From contig CBDETS010000007.1 of NCBI GenBank assembly GCA_965242975.1, positions 4,216,001 through 4,280,000 of the forward strand: a DNA stretch of 64,000 nucleotides. Reading direction: 5' to 3'. This DNA is from JAPPHA01 sp965242975. Its GTDB lineage: Bacteria > Pseudomonadota > Alphaproteobacteria > Rhodobacterales > Rhodobacteraceae. The notes under the pieces were generated by a model, which made no database searches, had not been told where the DNA came from, and saw only the letters and a list, made by a program, of their open reading frames with translations. This document shows, in pieces, positions 39,166-49,799 of this stretch; the first letter of the stretch is position 1, and each line of letters begins with the position of its first letter. The position numbers and the translations under genes are program-made.

Positions 39166-42100
39166 TCAGAACTCCGGCGTCGTTCCGTTTCGGCTCGCAC
39201 CGAGCGCCGGCGGAAAGTGATCTTCCAGGACGCTTGCGAATTCCGACGGCCTTCGGCGTCCGCGGAGACGTCCGGAGAGAGGAGCATCCGCACTCGTCTC
39301 GGCATCGGTTTCGCCCTCCAGGTCGTCGGGCTGTTCGGCTTTGTGGACGATCGCATGCGCCAAGGACTGGCAGGTGGCCGTGGTCATCAGTTCCAGCGCG
39401 CTGACCTGGAAGTTGAACCGATTCTGAAGAAACGCAACGAGCTCGGCAACCGAGATCGAGTTGAATCCGAAACTCGCCAACGGCTCGTCCACATCGCCCT
39501 CATCGTGGCCGCACAGTTCGGCGACCTTCTCGGCAATCTGCGTCATCACCGTCTCCAGCGTGAGCCGGTCATCGGAATGGCCCCGGAAGGCATCGTGGTT
39601 GCTCATCAGGCGACCGATGCGCATGTAGTCTGCAGAGTCGACGGTCAACGGAATCTGCTTGAATAGCGCGGTCACCAGGTGGTTGCCGTCAGACAGACTT
39701 CGTAGAGCGTAGTCGAGGTTGGTGATTGCAAAGTGAATGCTCACCGGGGGCATCCCGGCCATCCTCAGCATGCGCAGCACGTGATGGTTTCGCGAGGCCA
39801 TACCGACTTCGGCGACCGCCGCTATGTTGTAGGACAGCGCCGGCAAACCCAGCCTGCGGCGCCAAACCGCGAGTCCATCGAGGTAAGCTCCGGCGGCGCT
39901 GTAGTTGATCTGTCCGGGGTTGCCGAAGGTCGATGCAGTGGACGAGGCCATGACGAATAGATCGAGCGGATGCCCGGCGGTCGCCCTGTGAAGATTCAGC
40001 GCGCCGGTAGCCTTGGGAGCGAACACCATCTCGACGGATTCCCGCGACATGGTGCCGAGCAGACGATCATCAAGGACACCAGCGAGGTGAAAGACGCCCT
40101 TTAGCGGCCGGCGCAGGCCGGCGACGCAACGCTCGACGTCTGCCGCAACGGCGACATCGCCCGCCACGATGTCGATCTCGCACTCCCGGGCGAGGTGTTG
40201 CAGCGCGGTCGTATCGCGCACCCAGTCGGCACTGCGGCGACGCTCGGGATCCCGATCCATCAAGGTGAGATGGCGGGCTCCGACGGACACGAGATAAGGC
40301 AGAAGACACAGGCCGAATCCGCCGAGGCCACCGGTCACGAGATAGGTTGCATCGGGGTCGAGCAGCGGGCGCCGATCGACGATCGGGAACTGGGGGTGAA
40401 CGCGGGCAGGCGGGGCACTGAGCACCAGCTTCCCCTGGTGCTTGCCGCTGGTCATCAGGCGCAGGGCTTTTGCGTAGTCCTCGAAGTCGTAGGCAGTGGT
40501 CGGCAAAGGCGGCAATTCGCCCTGTTCGAGCAGTTCGAGACATGTCTGGGAGAGTCGACGCAAATGCCAAGGGTCATCGACCATCAGGCGATCCACGTCG
40601 ATCGCCGCGAAGCGCAGGTTCTTGCGGAAGACGTACAGGCCGAGCGGGTTGCCGGAGTAGATGTCGACCTTTCCGATCTCGCAGTGCCAGCCGCCCGGAC
40701 GCAGGGCTTCCAGACACAGCGCAAGGTGACGGCCGGCGAGGGAATTCAACACCACGTCGATTCCTTTGCCACGTGTCGCTTCCATCAACTGGTCGTACCA
40801 ATTCTCGTTGTGCGAATCGAAGGCTGCGCGTGCACCGAGCTCGAGAAGCCGGTCGCGTTTGGCGTCGCTTCCCGCCGTTGCGTAAATCGTCGCCCCCGCG
40901 CGCCTGGCAAGCGCAATTGCGGCCTGTCCCACTCCGCCCATGGCCGAGTGAATCAGCACGCTCTGACCTTCGGAGAGCCGAGCCAGGTGTACAAGGGCAT
41001 AATACGCGGTGAGGTAGACCGAAAGCGAAGCCGCGCTTTTCTCCATGTCGAGGCGGGCGGGCTTGGAAAAAACGAGGTGACTGTCGACGACTGCTCGATT
41101 TGTGATACACCCACCCTGGGTGAAGATCACCTCGTCGCCGACCCTGCAATGGCTCACACCGTCGCCGACCCGGCGCACGACTCCACTCGCTTCCATGCCG
41201 ACCTCCTGCCCGAGTGCGGAGTGTTCGTAAGCCGCCGAGGGCAGCAGTCCCAAGGTCACCATGACATCGCGGAAGTTGAGCGCCGCCGCCTTCACATCGA
41301 TCTCCACCATGCTCGGACCCAACGGAGCGGGTTCGTACGTCTTCATCTGCAACCCGCCGATCTGTCCCGGGTTGTCCAGGCACAAGCGATAGGTGGGAGC
41401 GTCGCCGGTGGGGACGTGCGGAGCGTGATCGCGAATGCTTTCTATGCGGGGCACCCACAGGCGCGCATCTCGCACCGCGATCTCCCGTTCGCGCAGATCG
41501 CAGCGAGCGAGCGAGACCAGGGTTTTCAGGTCGTCGTCGTCCCCGAGATCCACGAGACGAAAGTCGATTCCCGCGTCCTCGCCCACCTCGACCGCCATGC
41601 TGCGGACCGCGCCCCACAAACCGCACCCGCGAGGGTCCTGCACATCGAAGGCGGCCCCGCGAGTCACGACGGTGACGCAGCACGGGGAATGCGCGTGCTC
41701 GGTCCGGTACAGCACCAGTGTCCGGACGAGGGCGACAAGGGCCGACACCACTCCCTCGCCGGTGGGATCCTGCGGATCATGGCCGCAGAAGAAGTCGACG
41801 GCTTGCAGGTCAGCCACGCGAGGCCATTCGTCGATTCCGTGGACGTCGCCGCTGACGAGGGACTGGAAGGAAATCGGATGCACCTCCGGGTCACCGAGCA
41901 GGGAGAGCCACTCCCTCGCCGGGCTTTGCGGCTCACCCACCACCCAACGGGGTGCAGGCACAGACGTTAAATTCAGGGATTCCGGCCACGACTGCGGAGC
42001 CTGAAACAGGGTGCTGCGCGCGGCAGGGCGAACGACGGTCCAACCTGCGCCAGGTTCGATCACGTCGCCTTCGGGGTGAGAGACCAGAGCCAGGCCTCCA

Positions 42101-45100
42101 GCGACCAGCAGGCTTCTCCAAAATTCCCAGTCCGCGGGGTCGAAAGCGGCCACGTCGCGATGCAAAATGAGCACCTCCACGGCACCCGGACGCAGCAGAC
42201 CCTCATCGAGTCGCATCGCCTGCCGCCCGGTTGGATCAATGCATTCGAATCGGAGAGCGGCGTCGACCGCGCGAAACGCCTCGTAGTTCTTCCTGGCGGT
42301 TTCTTCATCGTCGCTGACGAGCCAATACTCGCCGTTCTGTCCGGCACTCGACAGTTGCCCGACACACTGCTCGAGAATGGTCTGGTCGGGCTCCCTGCAT
42401 CCGGCGAGCTCCAGGATGCGGTACGCGCGGCCCGCTCCGTCAACGGACTGTTCGAGAGCGGAGATCAACGCTGCGGGATCGATGTCGCCAGCGGGCAGCC
42501 CATCGGCGAACGCCCGGCCGTCGGGCAGGAACTTGGGTTGCCAGACGAACCGGTGCTTGCTGTGAGGCAGGTCGCCCCTTTTCAGGTTCGAGTCGAAATG
42601 GATGTATTTCTGGACATGGGCAACCAGGGCTCCAGTGGAACGGTCGTAGAAGCTGATGGTGCCTGACAGGCGCTCGCCCTCGGATGGGTTGTACTGGCCC
42701 TTGTCGTCGATATCCAGGGCTCGATCCGGAGGATCCCTCAGGAGACAGGTGAGCCGCGGTCCCGATGCCGCACCGAGAAACGTCATGTGCTCGATTCGCC
42801 TCGGAATGCACAGGTGATCGGAAGCACCCAACAGGCTGTAGAGAAACGCCTGGAACGCGCCGTCGAACAGCGGGGGGTAGCAGACATACCCCTCTTCATG
42901 GCCATCGGCCCACAGGCCTTGTTCGACTTCGAGATCGACCAGATAGCCCCGGGTCGTCACGTGACGCTGGATTCGCCGGATGTTTCTGCAGTAGGGACCG
43001 TAGCGGTACGTATCGCCCAGCACGGCCTCGAAGCATTCGTAGAGTTCATCTCCGGAGCCATGCTCGACGGGTGCGTAGCCGGAACGGTCGATGTCTCCGA
43101 GCTTTTCCGGAGTGTCCGGCATCGGCGGGTCGCTCAACACACGCACCTTGCCCCGACAGTGCGAGTCGCTCCTGGTGTCCTCGCCGTAGGGCCGCGTGGA
43201 AATTACAAAGGTGAATTCTCCCGGGGAATTGGCGACCGGATGCAGTGCCGTCTGCAGACGCACCGGCGTTCTCGGGACCGGGCAGGGCTGAAGAAACTCG
43301 ATCACGTCGAAGTGCACCGGTGCCCCGCCGAACGCTTCGAGTACAAGCTCGATGTAGCCCGTCGCCGGCATGATCGCTGCGTGATGGACCACGTGGTCGG
43401 CAGCCCATGGAAAGGCCCGGTCCGAGAAACGTGCCTCGTACATCAGGTGATCGCACGGAATCCGGTGACCGACGAGCGGGCCGTGAGAATACTCGGCTGC
43501 CTGATTGTGGAACTCGTCGTCCGCCAGGGTATCCGCCTTCTTCTCCTCGTCCTTCGGATGGCCGGGCAGCAGATGAGGGACAGGCTTGGGGCGCGGGTAC
43601 CGGGAAGCGAAGTCGAGGGTCACGCCGGCTCTGAACAAAGCCCCCAGCGATTCGAGAAAACCGGTGCGCGTATCGGTGTCGCGCATGAATGTCGCTATTG
43701 AGGTCGGGGTGGTCACTCCTTCGGCCAGGCATTGGGCGATGACAGGTTGCAACGCACAGTGCGGCGCAAGTTCGAGCACCACGTGCGGCCGGTGGTCGCG
43801 TTTGACGGTCTCCATCCCGGCGGCAAAGCGTACGGGCTGGCGGATGTTCGACCACCAATACGCGCTGTCGAGGCGCTCGATGTGGCTGCCGGTCACGGAT
43901 GAAACGAAGGGAACGTCAAGGTCAAAGGTGCGTTCGTCGAGGAAAGACAGCGCCCCCGTCACGTCCTCCCGGATGACGTCCATCGCCCGGGAGTGAAAGG
44001 CGATGTTCCCGGGAACCAGCCGATGCTGCAGGTTGCGTAAGTCGAGCTCCTCGATGACGGGTTGCAAGGCAGATTCGCTGCCGCAAATGACGGTATTGGC
44101 AGGCGCGTTCTCGCAGGCGATCTCGACGTGGATCGATCGGCTCGCATCGAGCCGGAATGGAACGTCGAGGGCGTCCAGCAACTCCTCGACGCCGCTACGA
44201 TCGAGGCCGATCGCCAGCATCCGGCCCGACCCGGCGGTCCGTTGCTGCAACGTGGCCCGATGGAAGACCAGGCGCGTCGCATCCCCCAAGGAAAGCGCTC
44301 CGCAGGCGTAGGCGGCGGCCACCTCGCCGGAACTGTGGCCGACCACGCAGTCCGGGTAGACTCCCCACGTCTTGAACAGCTCGACGAGCGCGCACTGGAT
44401 CATGAAGATGACGGGTTGAGCCAGCTTGCATTCGTCGAGTTCCGACTGAGGCGCGGTGAAGCAGGACTCGCGCAGCGAGACGCCCGAGTGTTCACGCCAA
44501 TGCGCCTCGATCGCGTCGACGGCGCGGCGAAATACGGGGTCAGCGTCATAGAGTTCGCGGCCGCAACCTGACCACTGTGTGCCCTGTCCGGCGAACACCA
44601 TCACCAGCCGTGGTTCGCCCTCGTCTACGGTTGCGACCGGGGCGCGTTCCTCCGCAACGGCATCAAGCCCATCTTCGAGCTCCTGCATGTTGCGCACTGC
44701 AAGCGCGGCGCGGGTGGAGAAATGGGTGCGACGGCGGCTGAGATTGCCGGCCAGCGTGTAAAGATCCATGGGCTGCTGGTCGAGCATCTCGCGAAGCTGC
44801 CCAGCGGTCCGGGCGAGCGACTTCGCATTGCGCGCCGACAGGGGAATGACGTAGCCGGCCTCTGGAGCCAGGGCCACCGACCAGATGCGGGGATGCTCCG
44901 GGCGATACTCGCGCACCACGCAATGCCCGTTGGCCCCACCGAAGCCAAACGAGTTGATGCCGACGACAACCGGATGTTCGGGAAAGGGCTCGATTTCCGT
45001 CTGCACCTTCATCGGGCAACCGTCAAAGTCGATCTCGGGATTCGGCACCAGGTGGTTCTTCGATGTCGGCGCGAAGGTGCGCCGCTGCATCATCAGGATG

Positions 45101-46218
45101 ACCTTCAGCATCGCGCAATGGAATGCGGCCGCTTCCATGTGCCCGACGTTGCTCTTGACGCTGGACACCCGGAGCGGCACCTCGCGATCAAACCCGCGGA
45201 ACGCCTCCGAGATGGCATTACCCTCGATCCGGTCTCCCACCGCGGTGCCCGTTGCGTGAGCTTCGAGGTAGTCGAATTCCTCGGCGGTGCGCCCGGCACG
45301 GGCGGCTGCAGTGCGCATGAGTTCGACCTGTGCGTGACGGGTAGGCGCCGTGATGTTGCGGCCCGGGAGCAGGCCGACGGCGTCGTCCGCTGAGCCCGCC
45401 GCGTTGACCGCGCTCGCCTCGATCACCGCATGAATGGAGTCTCCATCGCGCTCCGCCGCCGCCAAGGGTTTCAGCGCAAAGACAAAGGAGCCTTCGGAAC
45501 GCATGTAGCCGTTGGCCTGGGCGTCGAAGGAGTGGCACTTGCCATCAGGGCTGATGACTCCCATGAGGTTGAAGCTGCTGCCCATCCTTGCGCTGCCCAA
45601 ATAGGTGACGGACCCGACTAGCGCCTGGTCGCAGTCGCCGCACTGGAGCGCGTTCATTGCCGCATGTAGGGCGCTCAACCCGGCCGAACAAGCCGTGCAG
45701 TACGAGATCGAGGACCCCATGAGGTTGAAGTGGTACGAAATCCGGTTGGCCAACATGGCCACACTGATGCCGGTTACGGAGTACTCGCTGACGCCATGCA
45801 AAGGCCGCCAGTTGGATACGGCCGGAACCTGTGCCCCGATAAAGACTCCAGTGGAACTGTTGCGCAGTGCATGGAAGTCCCAACCGGCATGCTCGACGGT
45901 CTCCCACGCGCAGTTCAGCAGCATCCTGACCTGCGGTTCCGTCTTCATCATCTCGTTGTGGGACATTCCGAAAAGGGTGCGGTCGAAAAGCAGCTCGTCG
46001 TCGTCGCGGACCAGTCCTTCCCAGCGACTGGCCAGGCGCCCCGGGCCCGAAAATTCTCCGATGGGCACGTGGCCTCTGCCGTAGCGATCCCTAATCGGCT
46101 CCTGGATGATCTCACGCTCGGCGAGCAGGCGCCAGAAGTCCGAGTCAGAGCGGATGCCACCGGGCATACGGTGACCGTATCCCACAATGGCGACGTTGCT
46201 TTCTGTCTGGGACGTCAT
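39166..46218 (-). CDS. Type I polyketide synthase, KS-AT-DH-(degenerate MT/KR)-ER-KR-ACP
   Basis: 2350 residues, a single fully reducing module. KS 1-430: Cys177 in CTACSAG (usual DTACSSS), His321 in EAHATGT (usual EAHGTGT), His360 in SNVGH; all catalytic residues kept. AT 535-850: GHSSGE with Ser629, and AFHS at 740-743, the malonyl-type signature. DH 915-1205: His942, but HxxxGxxxxP has His in place of Gly (946), Pro951 kept; second site D1119...Q1123. 1225-1600: degenerate region with an MT-like ILELAGC segment lacking the SAM glycines, then a pseudo-KR. ER 1610-1935: LIHSAMGGVGQAAIALA. KR 1955-2190: TGGLGGFG, LDD at 2049-2051 (B-type marker), Ser2092/2093, Tyr2106; the usual AAN reads AAG. 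ACP 2225-2295: GFNSI, Ser2254. No thioesterase; the neighbouring reductase probably releases the chain. Probably iterative. Confidence 0.93.
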   Translation of the reverse strand: MTSQTESNVAIVGYGHRMPGGIRSDSDFWRLLAEREIIQEPIRDRYGRGHVPIGEFSGPGRLASRWEGLVRDDDELLFDRTLFGMSHNEMMKTEPQVRMLLNCAWETVEHAGWDFHALRNSSTGVFIGAQVPAVSNWRPLHGVSEYSVTGISVAMLANRISYHFNLMGSSISYCTACSAGLSALHAAMNALQCGDCDQALVGSVTYLGSARMGSSFNLMGVISPDGKCHSFDAQANGYMRSEGSFVFALKPLAAAERDGDSIHAVIEASAVNAAGSADDAVGLLPGRNITAPTRHAQVELMRTAAARAGRTAEEFDYLEAHATGTAVGDRIEGNAISEAFRGFDREVPLRVSSVKSNVGHMEAAAFHCAMLKVILMMQRRTFAPTSKNHLVPNPEIDFDGCPMKVQTEIEPFPEHPVVVGINSFGFGGANGHCVVREYRPEHPRIWSVALAPEAGYVIPLSARNAKSLARTAGQLREMLDQQPMDLYTLAGNLSRRRTHFSTRAALAVRNMQELEDGLDAVAEERAPVATVDEGEPRLVMVFAGQGTQWSGCGRELYDADPVFRRAVDAIEAHWREHSGVSLRESCFTAPQSELDECKLAQPVIFMIQCALVELFKTWGVYPDCVVGHSSGEVAAAYACGALSLGDATRLVFHRATLQQRTAGSGRMLAIGLDRSGVEELLDALDVPFRLDASRSIHVEIACENAPANTVICGSESALQPVIEELDLRNLQHRLVPGNIAFHSRAMDVIREDVTGALSFLDERTFDLDVPFVSSVTGSHIERLDSAYWWSNIRQPVRFAAGMETVKRDHRPHVVLELAPHCALQPVIAQCLAEGVTTPTSIATFMRDTDTRTGFLESLGALFRAGVTLDFASRYPRPKPVPHLLPGHPKDEEKKADTLADDEFHNQAAEYSHGPLVGHRIPCDHLMYEARFSDRAFPWAADHVVHHAAIMPATGYIELVLEAFGGAPVHFDVIEFLQPCPVPRTPVRLQTALHPVANSPGEFTFVISTRPYGEDTRSDSHCRGKVRVLSDPPMPDTPEKLGDIDRSGYAPVEHGSGDELYECFEAVLGDTYRYGPYCRNIRRIQRHVTTRGYLVDLEVEQGLWADGHEEGYVCYPPLFDGAFQAFLYSLLGASDHLCIPRRIEHMTFLGAASGPRLTCLLRDPPDRALDIDDKGQYNPSEGERLSGTISFYDRSTGALVAHVQKYIHFDSNLKRGDLPHSKHRFVWQPKFLPDGRAFADGLPAGDIDPAALISALEQSVDGAGRAYRILELAGCREPDQTILEQCVGQLSSAGQNGEYWLVSDDEETARKNYEAFRAVDAALRFECIDPTGRQAMRLDEGLLRPGAVEVLILHRDVAAFDPADWEFWRSLLVAGGLALVSHPEGDVIEPGAGWTVVRPAARSTLFQAPQSWPESLNLTSVPAPRWVVGEPQSPAREWLSLLGDPEVHPISFQSLVSGDVHGIDEWPRVADLQAVDFFCGHDPQDPTGEGVVSALVALVRTLVLYRTEHAHSPCCVTVVTRGAAFDVQDPRGCGLWGAVRSMAVEVGEDAGIDFRLVDLGDDDDLKTLVSLARCDLREREIAVRDARLWVPRIESIRDHAPHVPTGDAPTYRLCLDNPGQIGGLQMKTYEPAPLGPSMVEIDVKAAALNFRDVMVTLGLLPSAAYEHSALGQEVGMEASGVVRRVGDGVSHCRVGDEVIFTQGGCITNRAVVDSHLVFSKPARLDMEKSAASLSVYLTAYYALVHLARLSEGQSVLIHSAMGGVGQAAIALARRAGATIYATAGSDAKRDRLLELGARAAFDSHNENWYDQLMEATRGKGIDVVLNSLAGRHLALCLEALRPGGWHCEIGKVDIYSGNPLGLYVFRKNLRFAAIDVDRLMVDDPWHLRRLSQTCLELLEQGELPPLPTTAYDFEDYAKALRLMTSGKHQGKLVLSAPPARVHPQFPIVDRRPLLDPDATYLVTGGLGGFGLCLLPYLVSVGARHLTLMDRDPERRRSADWVRDTTALQHLARECEIDIVAGDVAVAADVERCVAGLRRPLKGVFHLAGVLDDRLLGTMSRESVEMVFAPKATGALNLHRATAGHPLDLFVMASSTASTFGNPGQINYSAAGAYLDGLAVWRRRLGLPALSYNIAAVAEVGMASRNHHVLRMLRMAGMPPVSIHFAITNLDYALRSLSDGNHLVTALFKQIPLTVDSADYMRIGRLMSNHDAFRGHSDDRLTLETVMTQIAEKVAELCGHDEGDVDEPLASFGFNSISVAELVAFLQNRFNFQVSALELMTTATCQSLAHAIVHKAEQPDDLEGETDAETSADAPLSGRLRGRRRPSEFASVLEDHFPPALGASRNGTTPEF

Positions 46219-46646
46219 GCTGTCACCCGGAATTCCGGCACGACGGCTACGGCTCCGAAGCGGCCAGATACGCGCGCATGCCCGTCATGCCTCGACGGCA
46301 AATTCGCCAGGTCACTTGACTGGTTGACGACGATGGCACGTAAAAATTGATCCGACATTCGGAGTCCATAGGTAGGCGTTGGCTTGGTTCGGGGTGATTG
46401 CGATGGGGGAAGACTCATTGCTGGCCACGTTATCCGTTGAGACGGGCCAAATGTCGAAAGAAAAGTCCGAAAATTGCGGGATAACCCGGAGAGGTGCGTG
46501 GTCATGTCTTGACCCAGAACGGTGTCAATAACTGAACGAAAAAGTAGAGTTCAGCATTTTGGATGCCGCTCCGCACGTCCCTCTCTCGAATGGACCGCGG
46601 CCCGCGACAAAACACAAACGGCCGTGACATGCACGACGGGCCGAGA
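46219..46646. other. Upstream region of the PKS gene
   Basis: 428 bp between the RND pump and PKS genes. A TTGACA hexamer is present on the minus strand (46528-46523) but the correctly spaced -10 is poor. No gene seen. The gap suggests the PKS has its own promoter apart from the pump operon. Confidence 0.35.
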
Positions 46647-49600
46647 TCATTCGTGACGGCCCGCTGCGATCATCACCAGCGCCGGCAGCACGAACAGGAC
46701 CGACAGGGTGGAAAACGTAAGACCACCCAACATGCTGACAACGAAAGGCACGAACGCGATCAGTTCGTCACCGCGCTCGTAGAGCAGAGGCGAGAGCCCC
46801 AGCAGCGTAGTGAGCGTGGTCAGGAACACCGGCCTGAATCGTTGTCGTGTCGCGGCGGCTACGGCAGCGACGGCTGGCATCATTGCATTTTCCCGCTGGA
46901 TCGCGTTGTAGCGGTCCAACAACACGAGGGCGTCGTTGACGACCACGCCGCCGACGGCAATCATGCCGAATATCGACATGGTGGTCAGATCCCAGCCGAG
47001 GATCCAGTGGCTTACGACCGCCCCGGCGAATGCGATCGGGATTCCCACAACCGCGACGACCGGCTTCCAGTAGCTGCGCAGGAACGAAGCAATGAGGGCA
47101 TAGATCGCGATCAACACGATGGGGACGAGAACCGCCAGCGTCTCGAGCATTTCGCCCTCGTCCCGCGCACCGGCTTCAACCTCGATAACGAGACCGGGAT
47201 AGTTCGCCAGAAGATCGGGTAAAATTTGGTCTTGAACCTGACGCCGCGCCTGGATCGGCGTGATCGCGGCAACGTCCGCCCGCCCGTTGACCCGCGCAGC
47301 ACGCTTGGCGTCGATCCGCGTCAGTGTTGCCGGCTCGCGCCTTTCAGTAATAGTTGCCACCAGCGAGAGCGGGATTTCGCCACCGCCCGGCCGTTGAATC
47401 CGTTCGCGGGCAAGTTCACTCAGGCTGCGCCGCCGCTCGGCAGGATACCTGATCACCACATCGACTTCCTCGCGGCCCCGCTGGATGCGCTGGACGTCCG
47501 CGCCGTGGAAGGCGGAGCGCAGCTGTTTCCCGATCAGTGACGGCGACAGGCCGGCAGCCTTACCTGCTGGTGTCAGCTCGATCTCGAAGTGACGTTTGCC
47601 TAACGCCAGGTCATCATGGATCCCGTAGATGCCCGGTATGGTTGCCATCCCTGCCCTCAGATCGGCGGCCGCGCTTCTCAACGTTTCAATGTCGTCGTGC
47701 TTGAGCGAATAGGAAACGCTCGGCCTGGCCGGAATGCGCCCGGAGCGGAATTCGACTTTCTCCAGGTTCGCCACGGGACCGACGGCTTCGCGCCATGCCC
47801 GCTCGACTTCGGGCGGGCTCACGTTGCGGTCAGCCTGATCGCCGAGATGCAGACGCACCGAGGCGAGATGACTGCTGTTCAGCCGCGCTTGGATCTGCCA
47901 TTCCGTACCGATGTTTCCGACGATCATGCTCACCGCGTCGACAGCGGCCCCGTCGAGCCGGTCGTTGATTGCGTACGCTGCCTCAACGAAGTGTTCGGCT
48001 GTGGCCAGCGTCTCCTCGAAGGGCGCGCCTGCCGGCAGATAGATGTCTGCCTGCACATTGTCGGTGCTGCTCAGGTTCTCGTCGTAGAGGACAATCCGGA
48101 CTGCATTGGAGCCAAGGAGCAGGATGGCGGCGACCAGGACGAGAAGTGCACCGGCGATCGAGAGCCCGACATTGCGCAATGCCCATGAGGCTGCCGGGGC
48201 GACGACCCGGTCGCGTACCTCGTCCAGCCATCCGCTGACGTGGTTCTGCACGTCGCTAAGCGGGGAGAGGCTCCATCTCCTCCCGTGCGAGAGATGCGCC
48301 GGGAGAATGAAGAACGCCGCGACGAGGGAGACGAACAGGACGAAGATCGCGACATAGGGGAACACGTTGACGATCTGGAACGTACGAGATGTGATGAAGA
48401 GAAACGGAAGGAAGGCCAGAATCGTCGTCAGGGCGCTGATCGTGAGCGGGCCCACCATGGCCCGTGCACCCGAAATCGCCGCGTCGAGCGAATCCTTGCC
48501 CTTATCGCGTTCCGACGCGATGCTTTCTCCAACGACGACGGAATCGTCGACGACGATGCCCACCAGGAGGAAGAAACCGAAAATCGTTCCGAGATTGAGC
48601 GTGAGGTCCGCGGCTTCGAAGAAGAGCAGCGAGCCCACGAAGGACAAGGGAATTCCAACGGTCATCCAAATTGCGATACGGAGGTCAAAAACCAGAATGA
48701 GGCTGACGAACACCAGGATCGTTCCGATCACTCCGTTCTTCACGATCTTCAGCAACCGGTCGAAAATGGGGCTGGCATTGTCATTCCAGATCGCGACGCT
48801 CACGCCCTCGGGCGACTCGTAGCTCTCAAGAAAGTTCCTGATATCGTCGGCCAATTCGATGACGGACTGCTGCTCGGTCGCATCGATGCGAACAAGCACC
48901 GCCGGATGGCCGTTGACCTCCGTGATGATGTCCTCGTCGACAAACCCGTCGCGAATCGTGGCAACGTCGCCGAGCGACACGATCGTGCCGTCGAGCTGGG
49001 TAATGAGCGGAACGTCCTCGAAATCCTGGCCGACGCTCCCTTTGGCGACGGTTTGCAGGACCACGCTGCCTGTGTCCGTCCGTAACTCGCCCATGGTCAC
49101 GTTGAGTGAAGCCTGCCTTACCGACCTGGACACTTCACCGATGGAGAGGCTGTGACGACGCAACTCTTCTTCGCTCAGTTCAATCGTGATCTGGCGGTCG
49201 CGGGTGCCTCTCAGAAACACCTGGGAGACGAACGGGAGCTCCAACACCCTGTCGCGCAGGTCTTCTGCCGCGAGGCGCAGTCCGTCCTCGGACAGACTGG
49301 ACGACACCACTGCCAGCGTCATGACTTCGTGAGTGACCTTGAGAAGCTGGATGTCTGGCCGCTGCGCCCTGACCGGCGGGAAGTTCTCGATGCCGTCGAT
49401 CGCGCTTTGCAAGTCGTTCAAGACGGCGTCGGCACTTGCGAAGGTCGCCATCTCTGCCGTGACTTTGCCGATGCCCTGGCTTGCGGTCGACACCACGCGC
49501 TCGACACCGGGCAGCCCGATGACGGCCTCTTCTATGCGCCGGTTGACATCCTCCTCGATCTCCTGGGGCGAGGCACCCGGATACGGCACCGAGATGGTAG

Positions 49601-49787
49601 CCCGCCGGGCTTCAAATTCCGGATAATACTGGACAATGAGTTGAAGACCTGAAAGCACGCCGCCCACGATCAGGAGAAGCATCAGCAGGTTGGCGGCAAA
49701 GGGATTGCCCGCGAAGTAGGCGATCGGTCCCGACCTGAGGCCGGCTGGGCTCGGCTGCACTGTAGGCCCGGCGTCGGTCATGCTCAT
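46647..49787 (-). CDS. RND-family efflux transporter, AcrB/HAE-type inner-membrane pump
   Basis: 1046 residues, the normal length. Proton-relay aspartates D414 and D415 in FLLVGIVVDDSVVVGES (transmembrane helix 4), N-terminal PIAYFAGNPFAANLLMLLLI helix, and the C-terminal MIAVGGVVVNDALVLLDRYN. Exports substrates from inner leaflet/periplasm. Starts 12 bp after the membrane fusion protein gene, forming a two-gene unit; no outer-membrane TolC is present, so a chromosomal one elsewhere must serve. Next to the PKS, hence a good candidate exporter of the sulfated product. Confidence 0.93.
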   Translation of the reverse strand: MSMTDAGPTVQPSPAGLRSGPIAYFAGNPFAANLLMLLLIVGGVLSGLQLIVQYYPEFEARRATISVPYPGASPQEIEEDVNRRIEEAVIGLPGVERVVSTASQGIGKVTAEMATFASADAVLNDLQSAIDGIENFPPVRAQRPDIQLLKVTHEVMTLAVVSSSLSEDGLRLAAEDLRDRVLELPFVSQVFLRGTRDRQITIELSEEELRRHSLSIGEVSRSVRQASLNVTMGELRTDTGSVVLQTVAKGSVGQDFEDVPLITQLDGTIVSLGDVATIRDGFVDEDIITEVNGHPAVLVRIDATEQQSVIELADDIRNFLESYESPEGVSVAIWNDNASPIFDRLLKIVKNGVIGTILVFVSLILVFDLRIAIWMTVGIPLSFVGSLLFFEAADLTLNLGTIFGFFLLVGIVVDDSVVVGESIASERDKGKDSLDAAISGARAMVGPLTISALTTILAFLPFLFITSRTFQIVNVFPYVAIFVLFVSLVAAFFILPAHLSHGRRWSLSPLSDVQNHVSGWLDEVRDRVVAPAASWALRNVGLSIAGALLVLVAAILLLGSNAVRIVLYDENLSSTDNVQADIYLPAGAPFEETLATAEHFVEAAYAINDRLDGAAVDAVSMIVGNIGTEWQIQARLNSSHLASVRLHLGDQADRNVSPPEVERAWREAVGPVANLEKVEFRSGRIPARPSVSYSLKHDDIETLRSAAADLRAGMATIPGIYGIHDDLALGKRHFEIELTPAGKAAGLSPSLIGKQLRSAFHGADVQRIQRGREEVDVVIRYPAERRRSLSELARERIQRPGGGEIPLSLVATITERREPATLTRIDAKRAARVNGRADVAAITPIQARRQVQDQILPDLLANYPGLVIEVEAGARDEGEMLETLAVLVPIVLIAIYALIASFLRSYWKPVVAVVGIPIAFAGAVVSHWILGWDLTTMSIFGMIAVGGVVVNDALVLLDRYNAIQRENAMMPAVAAVAAATRQRFRPVFLTTLTTLLGLSPLLYERGDELIAFVPFVVSMLGGLTFSTLSVLFVLPALVMIAAGRHE

Positions 49788-49799
49788 GGCCCGGCTCCG

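Noticed and set aside
40195..41970. 591-codon plus-strand frame inside the PKS
   Set aside because: Antisense to ER/KR domains with conserved motifs; composition typical of a shadow.
46500..46528. Sigma70-like promoter for the PKS gene
   Set aside because: TTGACA is present on the minus strand but the correctly spaced -10 position reads ATGACC.
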